Shown: positions 28,270 to 37,816, counted from the stretch's first letter. The stretch is 64,000 nucleotides of DNA from Leptospira dzoumogneensis (GCF_004770895.1 NZ_RQHS01000010.1:124001-188000); one strand, 5' to 3'. Program-made: numbers and translations. The notes: a model not told the origin generated them from the letters alone.

Positions 28270-30153
28270 ATGATCCAGACTGTAGAAAAAATCTTTAGAG
28301 AATACTTCCCCATCCCGGAAGAAAGAAAGAAAACCATTCTCCTAGTGGAGGATGAGGCCATCATTGCGCTCTCTGAAACCCAAAGATTGAAAAAGAACGG
28401 GTTCAGAGTTATCTCCGCCTACACCGCAGAGGAAGCGGTCCAAATTGCGACTAACGACTACACCATCGATCTGGTCCTCATGGACATTGATCTCGGGAGA
28501 GAAGAAGATGGCACGGACGCTGCGGTCCGTATTCTAAAAACAAGGGACATCCCTATCGTATTTCTATCCAGCCATACCGAACCGGAGATCGTCGAAAAAA
28601 CGGAGAAGATCACTTCGTACGGTTATGTTGTTAAAAATTCAGGAGAAACCGTTCTGATCGCTTCCATCAAAATGGCTTTCAAATTGTATGAATCCCATCT
28701 TCGTTTAAAAAGAAGTGAAGAATCCTTAAAAGAAAACCAAGAACTTCTAAAAGCCACATTAAGATCCATCGGAGACGGAGTTATCTCAACTGACGAGCTG
28801 GGCAATATTACGGATATGAACTATGTTGCGGAGTCTTTGACCGGCTGGTCCAGAACGGATGCGATCGGAGAACCTATTGAAAGAGTTTTTAAGATCGTAA
28901 ATGCTAAAACCAAAAGAAGAATGAGAAACTCTGTCGATGTTCTTACCCCTAGAGAAAAGATCATGGGTCTGGAAAACCAAGCATTACTTATTTCTAAATC
29001 AGGTTCCGAACATAGGGTCGCGGAAAGTTCCGCTCCGATCCGTTCCGAAAAAGGTTATACCGCGGGTTCCGTTTTAGTTTTTAGGGATATTTCCAAAGAA
29101 TATAGTTTGCTGGAGAATATTAAAGAAAGTGAAACTAGATTTAAAACCGTAGCAAACGCTGCTCCTGTAATGATCTGGGTCTCCGGCCTGGACAAAAAAT
29201 GTAACTGGTTCAATCAAACCTGGCTGAATTTTACGGGTAGAAGTATGGAACAAGAGCTTGGTGACGGCTGGGCAGAAGGTGTTCATCCGAACGATTTGGC
29301 AGAATGTATCCAGATCTATTCCAGCCATTTCGATGAAAGAGAAGCTTTCAGCATGACCTATCGTTTGAAGAATAAGAACGGTGACTGGAGATGGATCCAA
29401 GATAATGGTCTTCCTATCACGAATGAATCAGGCATTTTTACGGGTTTTATCGGCTCCTGCGTGGATATCACGGAAGCAAAAGAAGCATTGGAAACCTTGG
29501 CAAAAGATCTTCATGAAAGGGAATATCTCTATACCGAACTCCAGCATAGAGTTAAAAATAGTATGAATATGATCAGTTCTATCGTAGAGATAGAGGCATC
29601 CAGATCTTCAAATACTAAGCTGGAAAATACTTTGGAGAATTTGGTAAATAGGATCCATTCCGTCGGGAATTTGTACGAGATGTTATCCACTTCAAACAAT
29701 TCACATTCCGTACGTTTGGACCGTTATATCCAAAAGATCACTGAAAATCTGCTGAATGCATTTAAAGAAAAAACAAAAGAGATCTCTCTTCAACTCGATC
29801 TGAACGATCTGGAAATAGATGTAAAAAGTGCAATTCCTCTCGGGCTCATTTTGAATGAACTAGTCACCAATATTTTTAAATACGCTTTCCCTAAAAAACA
29901 GGAAGGCAAAATTTCCATCCGACTTTTTAAAGAAGAATCTTGGGTAAACCTGGTAGTCTCGGACAATGGGGTTCCTTTTCCAAAAGGTTTCCGAACAGAT
30001 TATTCTCCGGGCCTCGGACTCCAGCTTGTGAATATGTTAGTCGATCAGTTGAAAGGAAAGATCCAATGGAAATTGAATGGAGAGAAAGAAGTTTCCATCC
30101 GTTTCTGCAATAAGGAACAACATTCGGATCAATTTTCTTTCGTACGATCTTAG
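28270..30153 (+). CDS. Hybrid sensor kinase: REC-PAS-PAS-HisKA_2 (HWE/HisKA2-type)
   Basis: 627 aa, soluble. Receiver at 22-140 (LLVEDE, phospho-acceptor Asp72 in LVLMDIDLG, Lys122 in YVVKNSG), PAS at about 155-275, PAS/PAC at about 285-405 (MIWVSGLDKKCNWFN..., RWIQDNGLPITN), H-box LYTELQHRVKNSMNMI with His426, then a GHKL ATPase (LILNELVTNIFKYAFP, SDNGVPFP, GLGLQLVNMLVDQL). The receiver is at the N-terminus, so the kinase could be controlled by another phospho-donor. GGAG lies 10 nt before the start ATG 28270. An inverted repeat lies just upstream. Confidence 0.9.
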   Translation: MIQTVEKIFREYFPIPEERKKTILLVEDEAIIALSETQRLKKNGFRVISAYTAEEAVQIATNDYTIDLVLMDIDLGREEDGTDAAVRILKTRDIPIVFLSSHTEPEIVEKTEKITSYGYVVKNSGETVLIASIKMAFKLYESHLRLKRSEESLKENQELLKATLRSIGDGVISTDELGNITDMNYVAESLTGWSRTDAIGEPIERVFKIVNAKTKRRMRNSVDVLTPREKIMGLENQALLISKSGSEHRVAESSAPIRSEKGYTAGSVLVFRDISKEYSLLENIKESETRFKTVANAAPVMIWVSGLDKKCNWFNQTWLNFTGRSMEQELGDGWAEGVHPNDLAECIQIYSSHFDEREAFSMTYRLKNKNGDWRWIQDNGLPITNESGIFTGFIGSCVDITEAKEALETLAKDLHEREYLYTELQHRVKNSMNMISSIVEIEASRSSNTKLENTLENLVNRIHSVGNLYEMLSTSNNSHSVRLDRYIQKITENLLNAFKEKTKEISLQLDLNDLEIDVKSAIPLGLILNELVTNIFKYAFPKKQEGKISIRLFKEESWVNLVVSDNGVPFPKGFRTDYSPGLGLQLVNMLVDQLKGKIQWKLNGEKEVSIRFCNKEQHSDQFSFVRS

Positions 30154-30242
30154 AAATTTCTTCCCGATTTTTCTAAATTTCGGGCCAAAATTAGCCAGAA
30201 TTCCAGATTGCCATTCTGCAGGGCGAAATGGAAACTTAAACA

Positions 30243-32120
30243 ATGGACCAGACCCTAGCCCGAAAGGTCACCCCAAAGCCCCGCAGGAAAGGGGGCGCTT
30301 ATACGGTGGGAGCGGAAGATATTTATATTTTTCCACTTTCCGAAAGTACGAACATATTTCTTCAAAAAGTTTGGACCGCATTCGTAAACAAAATGGTCTC
30401 CATGACCCTTCCGAATGGAAAACCTGTATTCCAGTATGCAATTTTCGAGGCGATCCAAGATAAAAATCTGAAGATCGTAGCATCCGCCACTCATTTTAGA
30501 ATGAAACAGGTAACTGATAGGATCGGACTCCAAAGTATAGATGACTTCATCCGAAATACGATCCCAATCTCCATCCAAGATCCGGGAAATCTTTCTGCCA
30601 GATATTTGAGAGAAGCGATCCTATCCGTAGAAAAGAAAGCAAGACCGGAAGTTTATTTCCATAGTTTGGATGATGAAAGGGTCCATCCCAACTTAAAGCA
30701 GCTTCTTACCAAAACAATGAACTATGCCGCGGGAATTCCTTTGTTTGTGAAAGGTTTTCCGATCGGTATGTTATGGGGGATCCGCAGGGACAATATGAGC
30801 CCCGAGCAGGAAGAAGAAGTCCGCCAGCAGTTATACAGCCTTTATGACGTAGTGGACTTTGTGATCTCCAAGGAGATGGGCCTAAAAGGAGATCCTTACT
30901 ACGCACGTAAGAATATCGAAAAGTCGGATCTTCATTCCAGAGCAAAACATCTATTCTATACCAGAGGTTTCGGCCAGGACGAGCCTGTTACTACTATAGT
31001 ATTCGATTCTCATACCTACCAAAGATCGTATCGACTCGACGCGAGTTTTCTAATTCCTTCTGGGGATGGATACTCCGTTAGTTTGAAACGTTTCGAACCG
31101 AAGGAAAGGAATGATACCGGTAAGAACCTTCTTCTTATCCCCGGCTTTTTTTGCAGAAGGTCCGTAATGGACAAGGTTGCCAGAGAGTTATCCCTCCGCC
31201 ATGGTTATAGGGTATTCTCCATGGATATGAGGGGAAGATCCAGAAGGACACTTCCTCTCTTTGGGATACGAGAAGGCTGGACTGTGGATGATTTTATCCA
31301 GGAAGATTTTCCTGCTGTCCTGGGATGGATCAAAGAGAATTTCCCGAACGAACAACTAGTCGTAGTCGGTCATAGTATGGGGGGAATGATCCCTAGATTC
31401 TACTGTTCCGCATACGAAGAGATCGTAAAACAAAAACCGAATCCTACCGTTCCACTTCTGGATCCGAAAGAATTGATCTCTGGAATCGTTTCCATTACTT
31501 CTCCCAATTTTGTGAGATTGCAGGCACAAATCCCGGGTCTGGATATTCTAAAGATGGGACTAAAACTGGTTCCTTCTAAAACGATCTCAGATTTTCTTTT
31601 TGATCTGACTTCTTTTTCTTTGCAGACTACCCTTCCTACTGTGGACCTGAATAAATTTTTTAAATTTCTTCTGGGATTACATTCTTCTTTGAGAGCGGTT
31701 TCTTTTGATCTTCATGCAAAAGTTGTAAACCTGAGAGACTTCGTGGGATATAAACAGATCTCTCCTCCTGAATGGTATTTTCTGATCGAAGATATTTTCT
31801 GCGAAGAATCCACAAAAGTGGTTCTTCAATTTTTGAGATCTCAATTGAGCCAAGACAGATCTTTTCTCTCCTACGACGGAACTTTGGATTATACCGCGCT
31901 CCAAAAAAATCTGCAGATCCCTCTTTTTTCAGTTTTGGGTTCGGTGGACAAAGTGGTTCCGAGTGAAACGATCGAGAACGATCTTGCCGCACTTCCTCAC
32001 AAAAAAAATAAGATTCTTTCGTACGAACAGGGTCACTTAGGTATCGTTTTCCACATGCCGGTGGTGAAAGAAATGTGCTCGGAAATTGACTCCTGGATCA
32101 AAGGATTGGACTCGACTTGA
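30243..32120 (+). CDS. GAF-like domain fused to alpha/beta hydrolase
   Basis: 625 aa. Residues about 30-220 look like a GAF-type sensor (ending GIPLFVKGFPIGMLWGIRRDNMSPEQEEEVRQQLYSL). Residues about 270-620 form an alpha/beta hydrolase: NLLLIPGFFCRRSVMDKVAREL at strand 3, nucleophile elbow VVGHSMGG, an Asp in VLGSVDKVVPSET, and the catalytic His in YEQGHLGIVFH. It may be a lipase/esterase or acyltransferase. Substrate unknown. It stands alone between the kinase and the bifunctional nuclease, in the same direction. Confidence 0.75.
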   Translation: MDQTLARKVTPKPRRKGGAYTVGAEDIYIFPLSESTNIFLQKVWTAFVNKMVSMTLPNGKPVFQYAIFEAIQDKNLKIVASATHFRMKQVTDRIGLQSIDDFIRNTIPISIQDPGNLSARYLREAILSVEKKARPEVYFHSLDDERVHPNLKQLLTKTMNYAAGIPLFVKGFPIGMLWGIRRDNMSPEQEEEVRQQLYSLYDVVDFVISKEMGLKGDPYYARKNIEKSDLHSRAKHLFYTRGFGQDEPVTTIVFDSHTYQRSYRLDASFLIPSGDGYSVSLKRFEPKERNDTGKNLLLIPGFFCRRSVMDKVARELSLRHGYRVFSMDMRGRSRRTLPLFGIREGWTVDDFIQEDFPAVLGWIKENFPNEQLVVVGHSMGGMIPRFYCSAYEEIVKQKPNPTVPLLDPKELISGIVSITSPNFVRLQAQIPGLDILKMGLKLVPSKTISDFLFDLTSFSLQTTLPTVDLNKFFKFLLGLHSSLRAVSFDLHAKVVNLRDFVGYKQISPPEWYFLIEDIFCEESTKVVLQFLRSQLSQDRSFLSYDGTLDYTALQKNLQIPLFSVLGSVDKVVPSETIENDLAALPHKKNKILSYEQGHLGIVFHMPVVKEMCSEIDSWIKGLDST

Positions 32121-32138
32121 GCCCCAGGTTTAGAACGC

Positions 32139-32167
32139 TTGACATTTCGGGAAACGAAAGATAGGTT
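32139..32167 (+). promoter_or_regulatory. Possible sigma-70 promoter of the bifunctional nuclease gene
   Basis: TTGACA (32139-32144) is followed after 17 nt by TAGGTT (32162-32167), 13 nt before the ATG. The -35 plus flank TTGACATTTCGGGA nearly repeats at 22843 (TTGACATTCCGGGA) before the response regulator. The -10 is weak. Confidence 0.35.
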
Positions 32168-32180
32168 CAAATACTAGGAA

Positions 32181-32756
32181 ATGGATCTTTTGGAAGCGAC
32201 CATATATAATATCTCTCTCACGAATGTGGGCTTTGCCGTATTTTTGAAGGCAAAAGACGATTCGGATCAGAGGGTCGTTCCGATTTTTATCGGTCCTCTA
32301 GAAACACATTCCATCACTTCGGTTTTAGAAGGTACAAAACCTCCTAGACCAATGACTCACGATCTTATGACAATCCTACTCACCACTCTGGGAGTGCAGA
32401 TCGTAAAGATCGCGATCGAAGAAATTATCGATAATACTTTCTACGCGAAGATCACTCTACGTAAAGACGAAGAGCTCATCGTTCTAGACGCAAGACCTAG
32501 TGATTCAATCGCACTTGCTCTTCGTGCTAACGCTCCGATCTATCTCGCAAAAAAAGTCATCGAAGAAGCCGGGATCGTAATGAAAGACGACGAGATCCCT
32601 GGAGAGACTATCGGAAAAGAAAAAATTTCCCAGTTGCCTAAGTCCCAGTTGGAGATCCTACAGGATTCTCTAGACAATGCTCTAAAAGCTGAGGATTACG
32701 AAACTGCGGCAAAGATCAGGGATCAGATCCGCAAACTTCTGGAAAATCCCTCCTAA
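32181..32756 (+). CDS. Bifunctional nuclease family protein (BFN domain + UVR motif)
   Basis: 191 aa. BFN domain at 1-130 (MDLLEATIYNISLTNVGFAVFLKAK, VPIFIGPLETHSI, RPMTHDLM, LDARPSDSIALALR). The C-terminal helix hairpin LEILQDSLDNALKAEDYETAAKIRDQIRKLL is a UvrB/UvrC interaction motif. Family members are reported as nucleases or protein-interacting factors in bacteria and plants. The exact role in spirochaetes is not known. Confidence 0.88.
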   Translation: MDLLEATIYNISLTNVGFAVFLKAKDDSDQRVVPIFIGPLETHSITSVLEGTKPPRPMTHDLMTILLTTLGVQIVKIAIEEIIDNTFYAKITLRKDEELIVLDARPSDSIALALRANAPIYLAKKVIEEAGIVMKDDEIPGETIGKEKISQLPKSQLEILQDSLDNALKAEDYETAAKIRDQIRKLLENPS

Positions 32757-32853
32757 TTTCTTTTCAAATCCGTAAAAAATCGGATTTTTCCTACGAACAT
32801 ACTGGACCTAAGTCCTTTCCTTCTATATCCTTGGTCCCCTCGGAGCAACAATC

Positions 32854-33207
32854 ATGGAAAAATCTCTAATGGACATCCTAAACGCCGGAATCGCATTATT
32901 CCAATCCGGAGAAGATAAACTAAAACAAAGCCTTTCCGATCTGGACCATGCCTACCAGGATCTAAAGAACAAAGGAGCACAGAACCAATCGGAACAAGCA
33001 AATAGACTTAGGGACCTGATCCAAAAAACGGTAGGTGACGCTCAGGATAAACTACTGAATGCAAATGAAAGTTCTAAAGCTGTGATCAATCAGCTCAAAG
33101 AGAATTTCGAAAAAATTTCCACACAAATAGACGAGGCTCTTCCGGAAGAATTTAAAACTAAGGCAAAGTCTGCTTTAGAAGAGCTGAAAAAGCTTACTAA
33201 AAAGTAA
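32854..33207 (+). CDS. Phasin-like helical protein
   Basis: 117 aa, wholly helical and charged, with MDILNAGIALFQSGEDKLKQSLSDLDHAYQDLKNKGAQNQSEQANRLRDLI, reminiscent of the phasin/PhaF-PhaI-like coiled-coil family that coats storage granules. It ends in a Lys-rich tail (ALEELKKLTKK). Family assignment by eye only. No polyhydroxyalkanoate synthase is in the window. Confidence 0.5.
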   Translation: MEKSLMDILNAGIALFQSGEDKLKQSLSDLDHAYQDLKNKGAQNQSEQANRLRDLIQKTVGDAQDKLLNANESSKAVINQLKENFEKISTQIDEALPEEFKTKAKSALEELKKLTKK

Positions 33208-33304
33208 AATTCGGAAAAGTTGATAAAAGTTAACCCTTAGAAAAATTCGGGACAAACAAACCGGGTCCCGGATACTAGGCCTCATCTTATTCAGGCCACT
33301 CGTG

Positions 33305-34621
33305 ATGCGGAAACAATCCTTCATATTAATACTTACAGTCTTCATTGACATGATGGGATTTTCCCTCATCTTCCCTATTTTTCCGGAAACATTAAATCAT
33401 TTCCTGGCCCAGGCGGGAGATCCTGTATTGGATCTTTTGGCCGGTTGGACTTCCCGTATTTTGGACGGAAGAACAAGTGACTGGAAACTTTTCGTAGCAC
33501 TCTTCGGCGGGATCGTAGCCAGTTTATATTCCATACTTCAATTTATGTTCTCACCTATCTGGGGAAAACTTTCGGACAGTACTGGACGTAGACCTGTTTT
33601 AGTTTTTACCTGCACCGGTAGTTTTTTAGGATACCTGGTTTGGTTATTCTCGGGAAGTTTTTCCTTATTCGTTCTTTCAAGACTGATCACAGGTCTTATG
33701 GGCGGGAATGTTTCCGTGGCAACTGCTGCGATGGCGGATTCCACTTCTGAACAAGACAGAACTAAAGGAATGGGAATGATCGGAGCCGGGATCGGTCTTG
33801 GATTTATTGCAGGTCCTTCTATCGGCGGGATCTTGGCACATACGGATCCTTCTTATCTTCTTCCTTTTTTACCATTGGAGAAGATGACGATCTTCCCTTC
33901 CGTCGCTCTGATGGCGACTGCCGCATCTTTCGTAAATTTACTTTTAATACTTTTTAGATTCAGAGAGACTCTTCCTCATAACTTACGTAAAAAATCGGAA
34001 GGAAGGATCCACCCTGCATTAGGAGTTTTTGATCTAGGTTCTAAAGAGATCATGTATATGGGTTTCTTGAATTTATACTTCTTATTGTTCTTTTCCGGAT
34101 TCGAATTCTCCCTTAACTTTTATTTGGATCAATTCTTAGGTTATAAACCTGTAAGTATAGGTTATACTTTCGTTTATATCGGACTCATCATTGTATTCGT
34201 ACAAGGCGGGATCATTCGCAGGATCAGCGGAAAAGTTCCTGAAAAAAAAGTGGGACTTCTCGCTTCCGTATTTTTGATACTCGGATTTTCATTCCTATAT
34301 TTTTCCAGCACGTCGGTGATCGCTTCCGAAGGATCTACGTTCTTATTATTCGTGGCATTGACTTTTTTAGCGATGGGAAGTGCGTTCTTAAATCCTACAG
34401 TATCTTCTATCGTTTCCTTGTTCTCTTCTCCGAGCGAACAGGGAAAAAATCTGGGAATATTAAGAAGTTTAGGATCTTTCGGAAGAGGGATCTCTCCCAT
34501 CATATTCAGCGTGATATATTCTCAGAAAGGGCCTCAGACTTCCTTTTTGGTTTCAGGGATCTTAAGTTTACTTTTCTTAGGTCTGTTTCTATTTGTAAAA
34601 CAGCCGTCTCCTAAAAATTAG
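33305..34621 (+). CDS. Major facilitator superfamily transporter (TetA-like)
   Basis: 438 aa from ATG 33305 (a GTG at 33302 directly precedes it). About 11-12 helices. The A-motif-like loop GKLSDSTGRRPVLVF after TM2 and the antiporter region GLMGGNVSVATAAMADSTSEQDRTKGMGMIGAGIGLGFIAGPSIGG are typical of drug:H+ antiporters of the TetA class. A mid-protein loop is basic. Substrate cannot be read. It is a stand-alone gene without an adjacent regulator. Confidence 0.82.
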   Translation: MRKQSFILILTVFIDMMGFSLIFPIFPETLNHFLAQAGDPVLDLLAGWTSRILDGRTSDWKLFVALFGGIVASLYSILQFMFSPIWGKLSDSTGRRPVLVFTCTGSFLGYLVWLFSGSFSLFVLSRLITGLMGGNVSVATAAMADSTSEQDRTKGMGMIGAGIGLGFIAGPSIGGILAHTDPSYLLPFLPLEKMTIFPSVALMATAASFVNLLLILFRFRETLPHNLRKKSEGRIHPALGVFDLGSKEIMYMGFLNLYFLLFFSGFEFSLNFYLDQFLGYKPVSIGYTFVYIGLIIVFVQGGIIRRISGKVPEKKVGLLASVFLILGFSFLYFSSTSVIASEGSTFLLFVALTFLAMGSAFLNPTVSSIVSLFSSPSEQGKNLGILRSLGSFGRGISPIIFSVIYSQKGPQTSFLVSGILSLLFLGLFLFVKQPSPKN

Positions 34622-34673
34622 AAAAGAAGAATATTCTGACGTATATCGGATGATCTGCTTCGATTAGTTCGGA

Positions 34674-35282
34674 TCAAAGAACCGCGTTCAATGCTTCTTT
34701 GAGTCTGTGAAAATGGAGTTTTTCGTCCAGCTTGGATCCACTTTCCAATCTAAGTAAGAATGTATCTCTTACCTGACCTGAATCCGTTACGGCTTTAAAG
34801 GAAAGAATATCCACTCCGAATAAGAATAGGATTTGAGAGATCTCAAATAAGATACCAGGTCTATCTTCCATTCTAAGATCCATCACTGTGGAATCGCTGA
34901 TCTCGGAGTTGAATAGGAAAATTTCAGGAGTAATTTCCACCTTGGCCCTTAAACTTTCCATCTTTTCAGGATGGTTCGCCAAATAGTTCATCACTGACAT
35001 TCCACCGTAAAACAGCTCATGAAGATCCGCATGGATCGCATTCAGATGTTCGTCCGTCATCGGAGAACCGTCTATACGTTTCACTATAAAGATGTCTTGG
35101 ATATAGCCATCCATGGAGGTTTCGGCGATTGCCTCTTCTATATTCCAACCATGAACATAAAGGACTGCGGTGACCCTATAAATGATCCCTATCTCGTTTT
35201 TAGAAATATTGACCTTTAGGGCATAAGCCTCGCCCCTAGGGATACAAGAGAGATGTAGAGGTTTTCCTGGAGTAGTGATCAT
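34674..35282 (-). CDS. Tandem ACT-domain protein (GlnD C-terminal-like)
   Basis: 202 aa with two ACT modules: residues 15-100 (ALKVNISKNEIGIIYRVTAVLYVHGWNIEEAIAETS) and 130-200 (STVMDLRMEDRPGILFEISQILFLFGVDILSFKAVTDSGQVRDTFLL). The pairing and the DRPGILF string resemble the C-terminal ACT pair of PII-uridylyltransferase GlnD, but the nucleotidyltransferase and HD domains are absent. It probably senses an amino acid such as glutamine; the output partner is unknown. A perfect 14-bp palindrome (35378-35391) lies 96 nt upstream. Confidence 0.72.
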   Translation of the reverse strand: MITTPGKPLHLSCIPRGEAYALKVNISKNEIGIIYRVTAVLYVHGWNIEEAIAETSMDGYIQDIFIVKRIDGSPMTDEHLNAIHADLHELFYGGMSVMNYLANHPEKMESLRAKVEITPEIFLFNSEISDSTVMDLRMEDRPGILFEISQILFLFGVDILSFKAVTDSGQVRDTFLLRLESGSKLDEKLHFHRLKEALNAVL

Positions 35283-35359
35283 CGGATACCTTTATTGCTG
35301 AATTCCTGGACATTTTATCCAATGGATTTCAGACTTTTGCATTCTACTAACAATACTGC

Positions 35360-35375
35360 AAAAGGCGTGCCTTTT
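35360..35375 (-). terminator. Hairpin, possible terminator of the surface-protein gene
   Basis: AAAAGG-CGTG-CCTTTT, followed on the minus strand by T-rich sequence. It lies about 60 nt after the stop of the gene at 35437. The stem is short, so this is a tentative call. Confidence 0.4.
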
Positions 35376-35436
35376 TCATATAAGCTTATATAAAAATATC
35401 AGAAATAAACAGCCCGGTCCCACCCGGACACTATAC

Positions 35437-36651
35437 TTATAGAGCGAACTTAACACCCAGGTTCGCAGAATAGATCTTATCGTCAGTGGCCATTGCTTCC
35501 GCCAATACCTTGAACATCAATATGTTCAATTCGAAACCACCCACAAAATAGTTCATCTGAGTTCTAACATCTGCAGCTCCACTGGTCCTTAAGGATAGTG
35601 TTCCGCCTGCATTACCGTTCATCTGTTGGATGACCTGAGGAGGAAGGCCTGACGCGTTAGGATCTAGGGCCAAATACAAAGGACCGCTTACTCCTAAATT
35701 CAATTTAGTATATCCCGTATTATTGGAAATACCTGCACCTGCAAATAGGGTTAATATATAGAATAGCCTAACTCCGGTCCTAATATCCACCGGAACGGAT
35801 TGTACCTTGGATTGATAAGCGAAGTTAACGTCGGCGTCCCATCTACCTGTAGCCGGACCGAATGCAACTTTAACAGCATCTGTTCCGCTCGGATGATAAT
35901 TCATATTGATCTCTTCCCATTTTCTGTGGAAGCCGATCCCCAAACTAAGTCCCGTAAATCCGAAGAAGTCCAGCTTGGTATATCTTTCTTTCGCGATCTG
36001 GAATCTAACGGTCATTCCGAAACTGTTTATATTCCCGGACATGGATAGATCCTTAGAAGTGGAATCACTCAGTGATTTAATATCCCCATTGGAGATATCA
36101 CCCTGGAATCCGTGCGCATAAATATTAATTCTATGCAGGAAGGACCTGCCTGAATCCTTCTCGTCATCGGTTGGCTGGTGAGAAGGCCCCTGACCGAGTA
36201 ACCAGCCTAGGTTCACACCTACCATTACTCCAGGATTGATCGAAGCTCCTACATTCGGGAACTTAGGAATGGAAATATCCCCGTATTGGATATTGATATC
36301 GTCCTTTTTGACTCCTGCAACTCCTAGACCCGCTCCCACTTGGAAACGATTCACAGTTCCAGGTCCCATCATAGAAGAATTGATATTGGCTAGAACGGAG
36401 GCGTCCGCCATTGATTTGGTCAACTCGTTCAGATATTCTTTACGGATTGTTTCTTCCAAACCGTTGAACTGAGCGACTGTGGACGCTGGGATTAAACTAC
36501 AGACATTGTTTCCGGAAGCAGGAGGAAGGCATGTTACCTGCGCTTCTGCAGAAGAAACCGGGATGAAATATAAGGAAGAAGCTAAAATAAGGAAGGCGGC
36601 GTATCGAATACACCACCTAACTATACTCTCTAAAGGAGCCATTCGATCCAT
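35437..36651 (-). CDS. Leptospiral outer-membrane/surface protein, Lsa36-like
   Basis: 404 aa with a long signal region (RYAAFLILASSLYFIPVSSAEAQ), a short Cys pair (TCLPPASGNNVCS), a helical segment, then beta-strand-rich sequence with Gly and aromatics to the C-terminus (NILMFKVLAEAMATDDKIYSANLGVKFAL). AAGGG lies just before ATG 36651. The cysteine-rich start and overall design recall the leptospiral surface protein family annotated as Lsa36-like. I offer this as a possible relation only. It may be a barrel of about 14-16 strands. Confidence 0.65.
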   Translation of the reverse strand: MDRMAPLESIVRWCIRYAAFLILASSLYFIPVSSAEAQVTCLPPASGNNVCSLIPASTVAQFNGLEETIRKEYLNELTKSMADASVLANINSSMMGPGTVNRFQVGAGLGVAGVKKDDINIQYGDISIPKFPNVGASINPGVMVGVNLGWLLGQGPSHQPTDDEKDSGRSFLHRINIYAHGFQGDISNGDIKSLSDSTSKDLSMSGNINSFGMTVRFQIAKERYTKLDFFGFTGLSLGIGFHRKWEEINMNYHPSGTDAVKVAFGPATGRWDADVNFAYQSKVQSVPVDIRTGVRLFYILTLFAGAGISNNTGYTKLNLGVSGPLYLALDPNASGLPPQVIQQMNGNAGGTLSLRTSGAADVRTQMNYFVGGFELNILMFKVLAEAMATDDKIYSANLGVKFAL

Positions 36652-36685
36652 TTTACCCTTGGACGATGACTATTTCGAGTTTATT

Positions 36686-37816
36686 TCAGAGTCCTAAACT
36701 TCCACCAATAATTTCTTTCATGATTTCGGTGGTCCCGGCATAGATCGTCTGGATCCTTGCATCCAAATACGCTCTTGCTATCGGGTATTCCATCATATAA
36801 CCGTATCCTCCGAAGAACTGGAGGCAAAGGTCAGTATGACGTTTTTGCATTTCGGTGGAATAATACTTAGCCATAGAAGCCTCTACGGTTAATTTTTTTC
36901 CAGCAATATGCTCCGAAACCACCTTGTCGACGAAGGTACGGCACATTTCCAGTTCCGTAGCCATTTCCGCCATTTGAAATTTGATGTGTTGAAAACTTCC
37001 GATCTTTTTCCCGAAAGCCATCCTCTCTTTAATATATTTTAGAGTCATTCTCTGGACGAGTGCTGTGGCTTCTACCGCTGCAATCGCCAATACGAGACGC
37101 TCTTGAGCGAGTTTCATCATCAAATAACGGAAACCTTGTCCGTCTTTTCCGATTACGTTCTCTTTAGGAACTACTACGTCGTTGAAGTATAATTCCGAGG
37201 TGTCCTGGGCCTTTAACCCGATCTTCTCGAGATTACGGCCTCTTTCGAAACCTTTCATTCCCTCTTCTATCATAACAAGCGAAATCGTGCCGTTTTCATG
37301 TTTCACGGCGGTAATTACTAAATTTGCAAGCTGTCCGTTGGAAATAAATGTTTTCTGGCCGTTGACAATATAATGGTCTCCCTTGTCGACGGCGCTGGTT
37401 CTAAGGCTTTTTAGATCAGAACCTGCTCCAGGTTCCGTCATAGCGACCGCTAAAATGCTGTCCCCGCTGCAACAACCGGGCAACCATCTTTTCTTTTGCT
37501 CTTCGTTCGCATAAGCGGTTATATAAGGTGCGATCACATCGTTATGAAGGGATACAAAAAATCCGCTATTCCCGGATCTGGAAGATTCTTCTATTACAAC
37601 AACGTTATATAGGAAGTCCGCGCCGGATCCGCCGTATTCTTCCGGAACATCAGGGCAAAGTAATCCGCTTGCTCCCGCTTTTTTCCAAAGTTCTTTCGGG
37701 ACCATTCCGACTTTTTCCCATTCATGGTGATGAGGAGTAACTTCGGTTTCGAAAAACTTGCGCGCCATATCACGAAAAGCTTCATGCTCTTCGGTAAATT
37801 GTAGGACTCTTTCCAT
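36686..37816 (-). CDS. Acyl-CoA dehydrogenase (long-chain/isovaleryl-type active site)
   Basis: 376 aa flavoenzyme. LAVAMTEPGAGSDLKSLRT and FISNG regions bind FAD/acyl-CoA, and the helix-G region reads LMMKLAQERLVLAIAAVEATALVQRMTLKYIKERMAFGKKIG. The C-terminal loop is YAGTTEIMKEIIGG rather than YEGT: the usual medium-chain catalytic Glu is replaced by Ala. In long-chain and isovaleryl-CoA dehydrogenases the base is instead the Glu in the QERL segment, which is present here. It acts in fatty-acid beta-oxidation, the main carbon source in leptospires. Substrate length is inferred. Confidence 0.85.
   Translation of the reverse strand: MERVLQFTEEHEAFRDMARKFFETEVTPHHHEWEKVGMVPKELWKKAGASGLLCPDVPEEYGGSGADFLYNVVVIEESSRSGNSGFFVSLHNDVIAPYITAYANEEQKKRWLPGCCSGDSILAVAMTEPGAGSDLKSLRTSAVDKGDHYIVNGQKTFISNGQLANLVITAVKHENGTISLVMIEEGMKGFERGRNLEKIGLKAQDTSELYFNDVVVPKENVIGKDGQGFRYLMMKLAQERLVLAIAAVEATALVQRMTLKYIKERMAFGKKIGSFQHIKFQMAEMATELEMCRTFVDKVVSEHIAGKKLTVEASMAKYYSTEMQKRHTDLCLQFFGGYGYMMEYPIARAYLDARIQTIYAGTTEIMKEIIGGSLGL

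Noticed and set aside
28113..28298. 61-aa plus-strand frame upstream of the hybrid kinase
   Set aside because: It spans the inverted repeat and overlaps the kinase start, with no ribosome binding site. Better explained as regulatory DNA.
30077..30463. Plus-strand 128-aa frame overlapping the end of the kinase and start of the hydrolase gene
   Set aside because: It is out of frame with both well-supported genes and has biased composition without family features.
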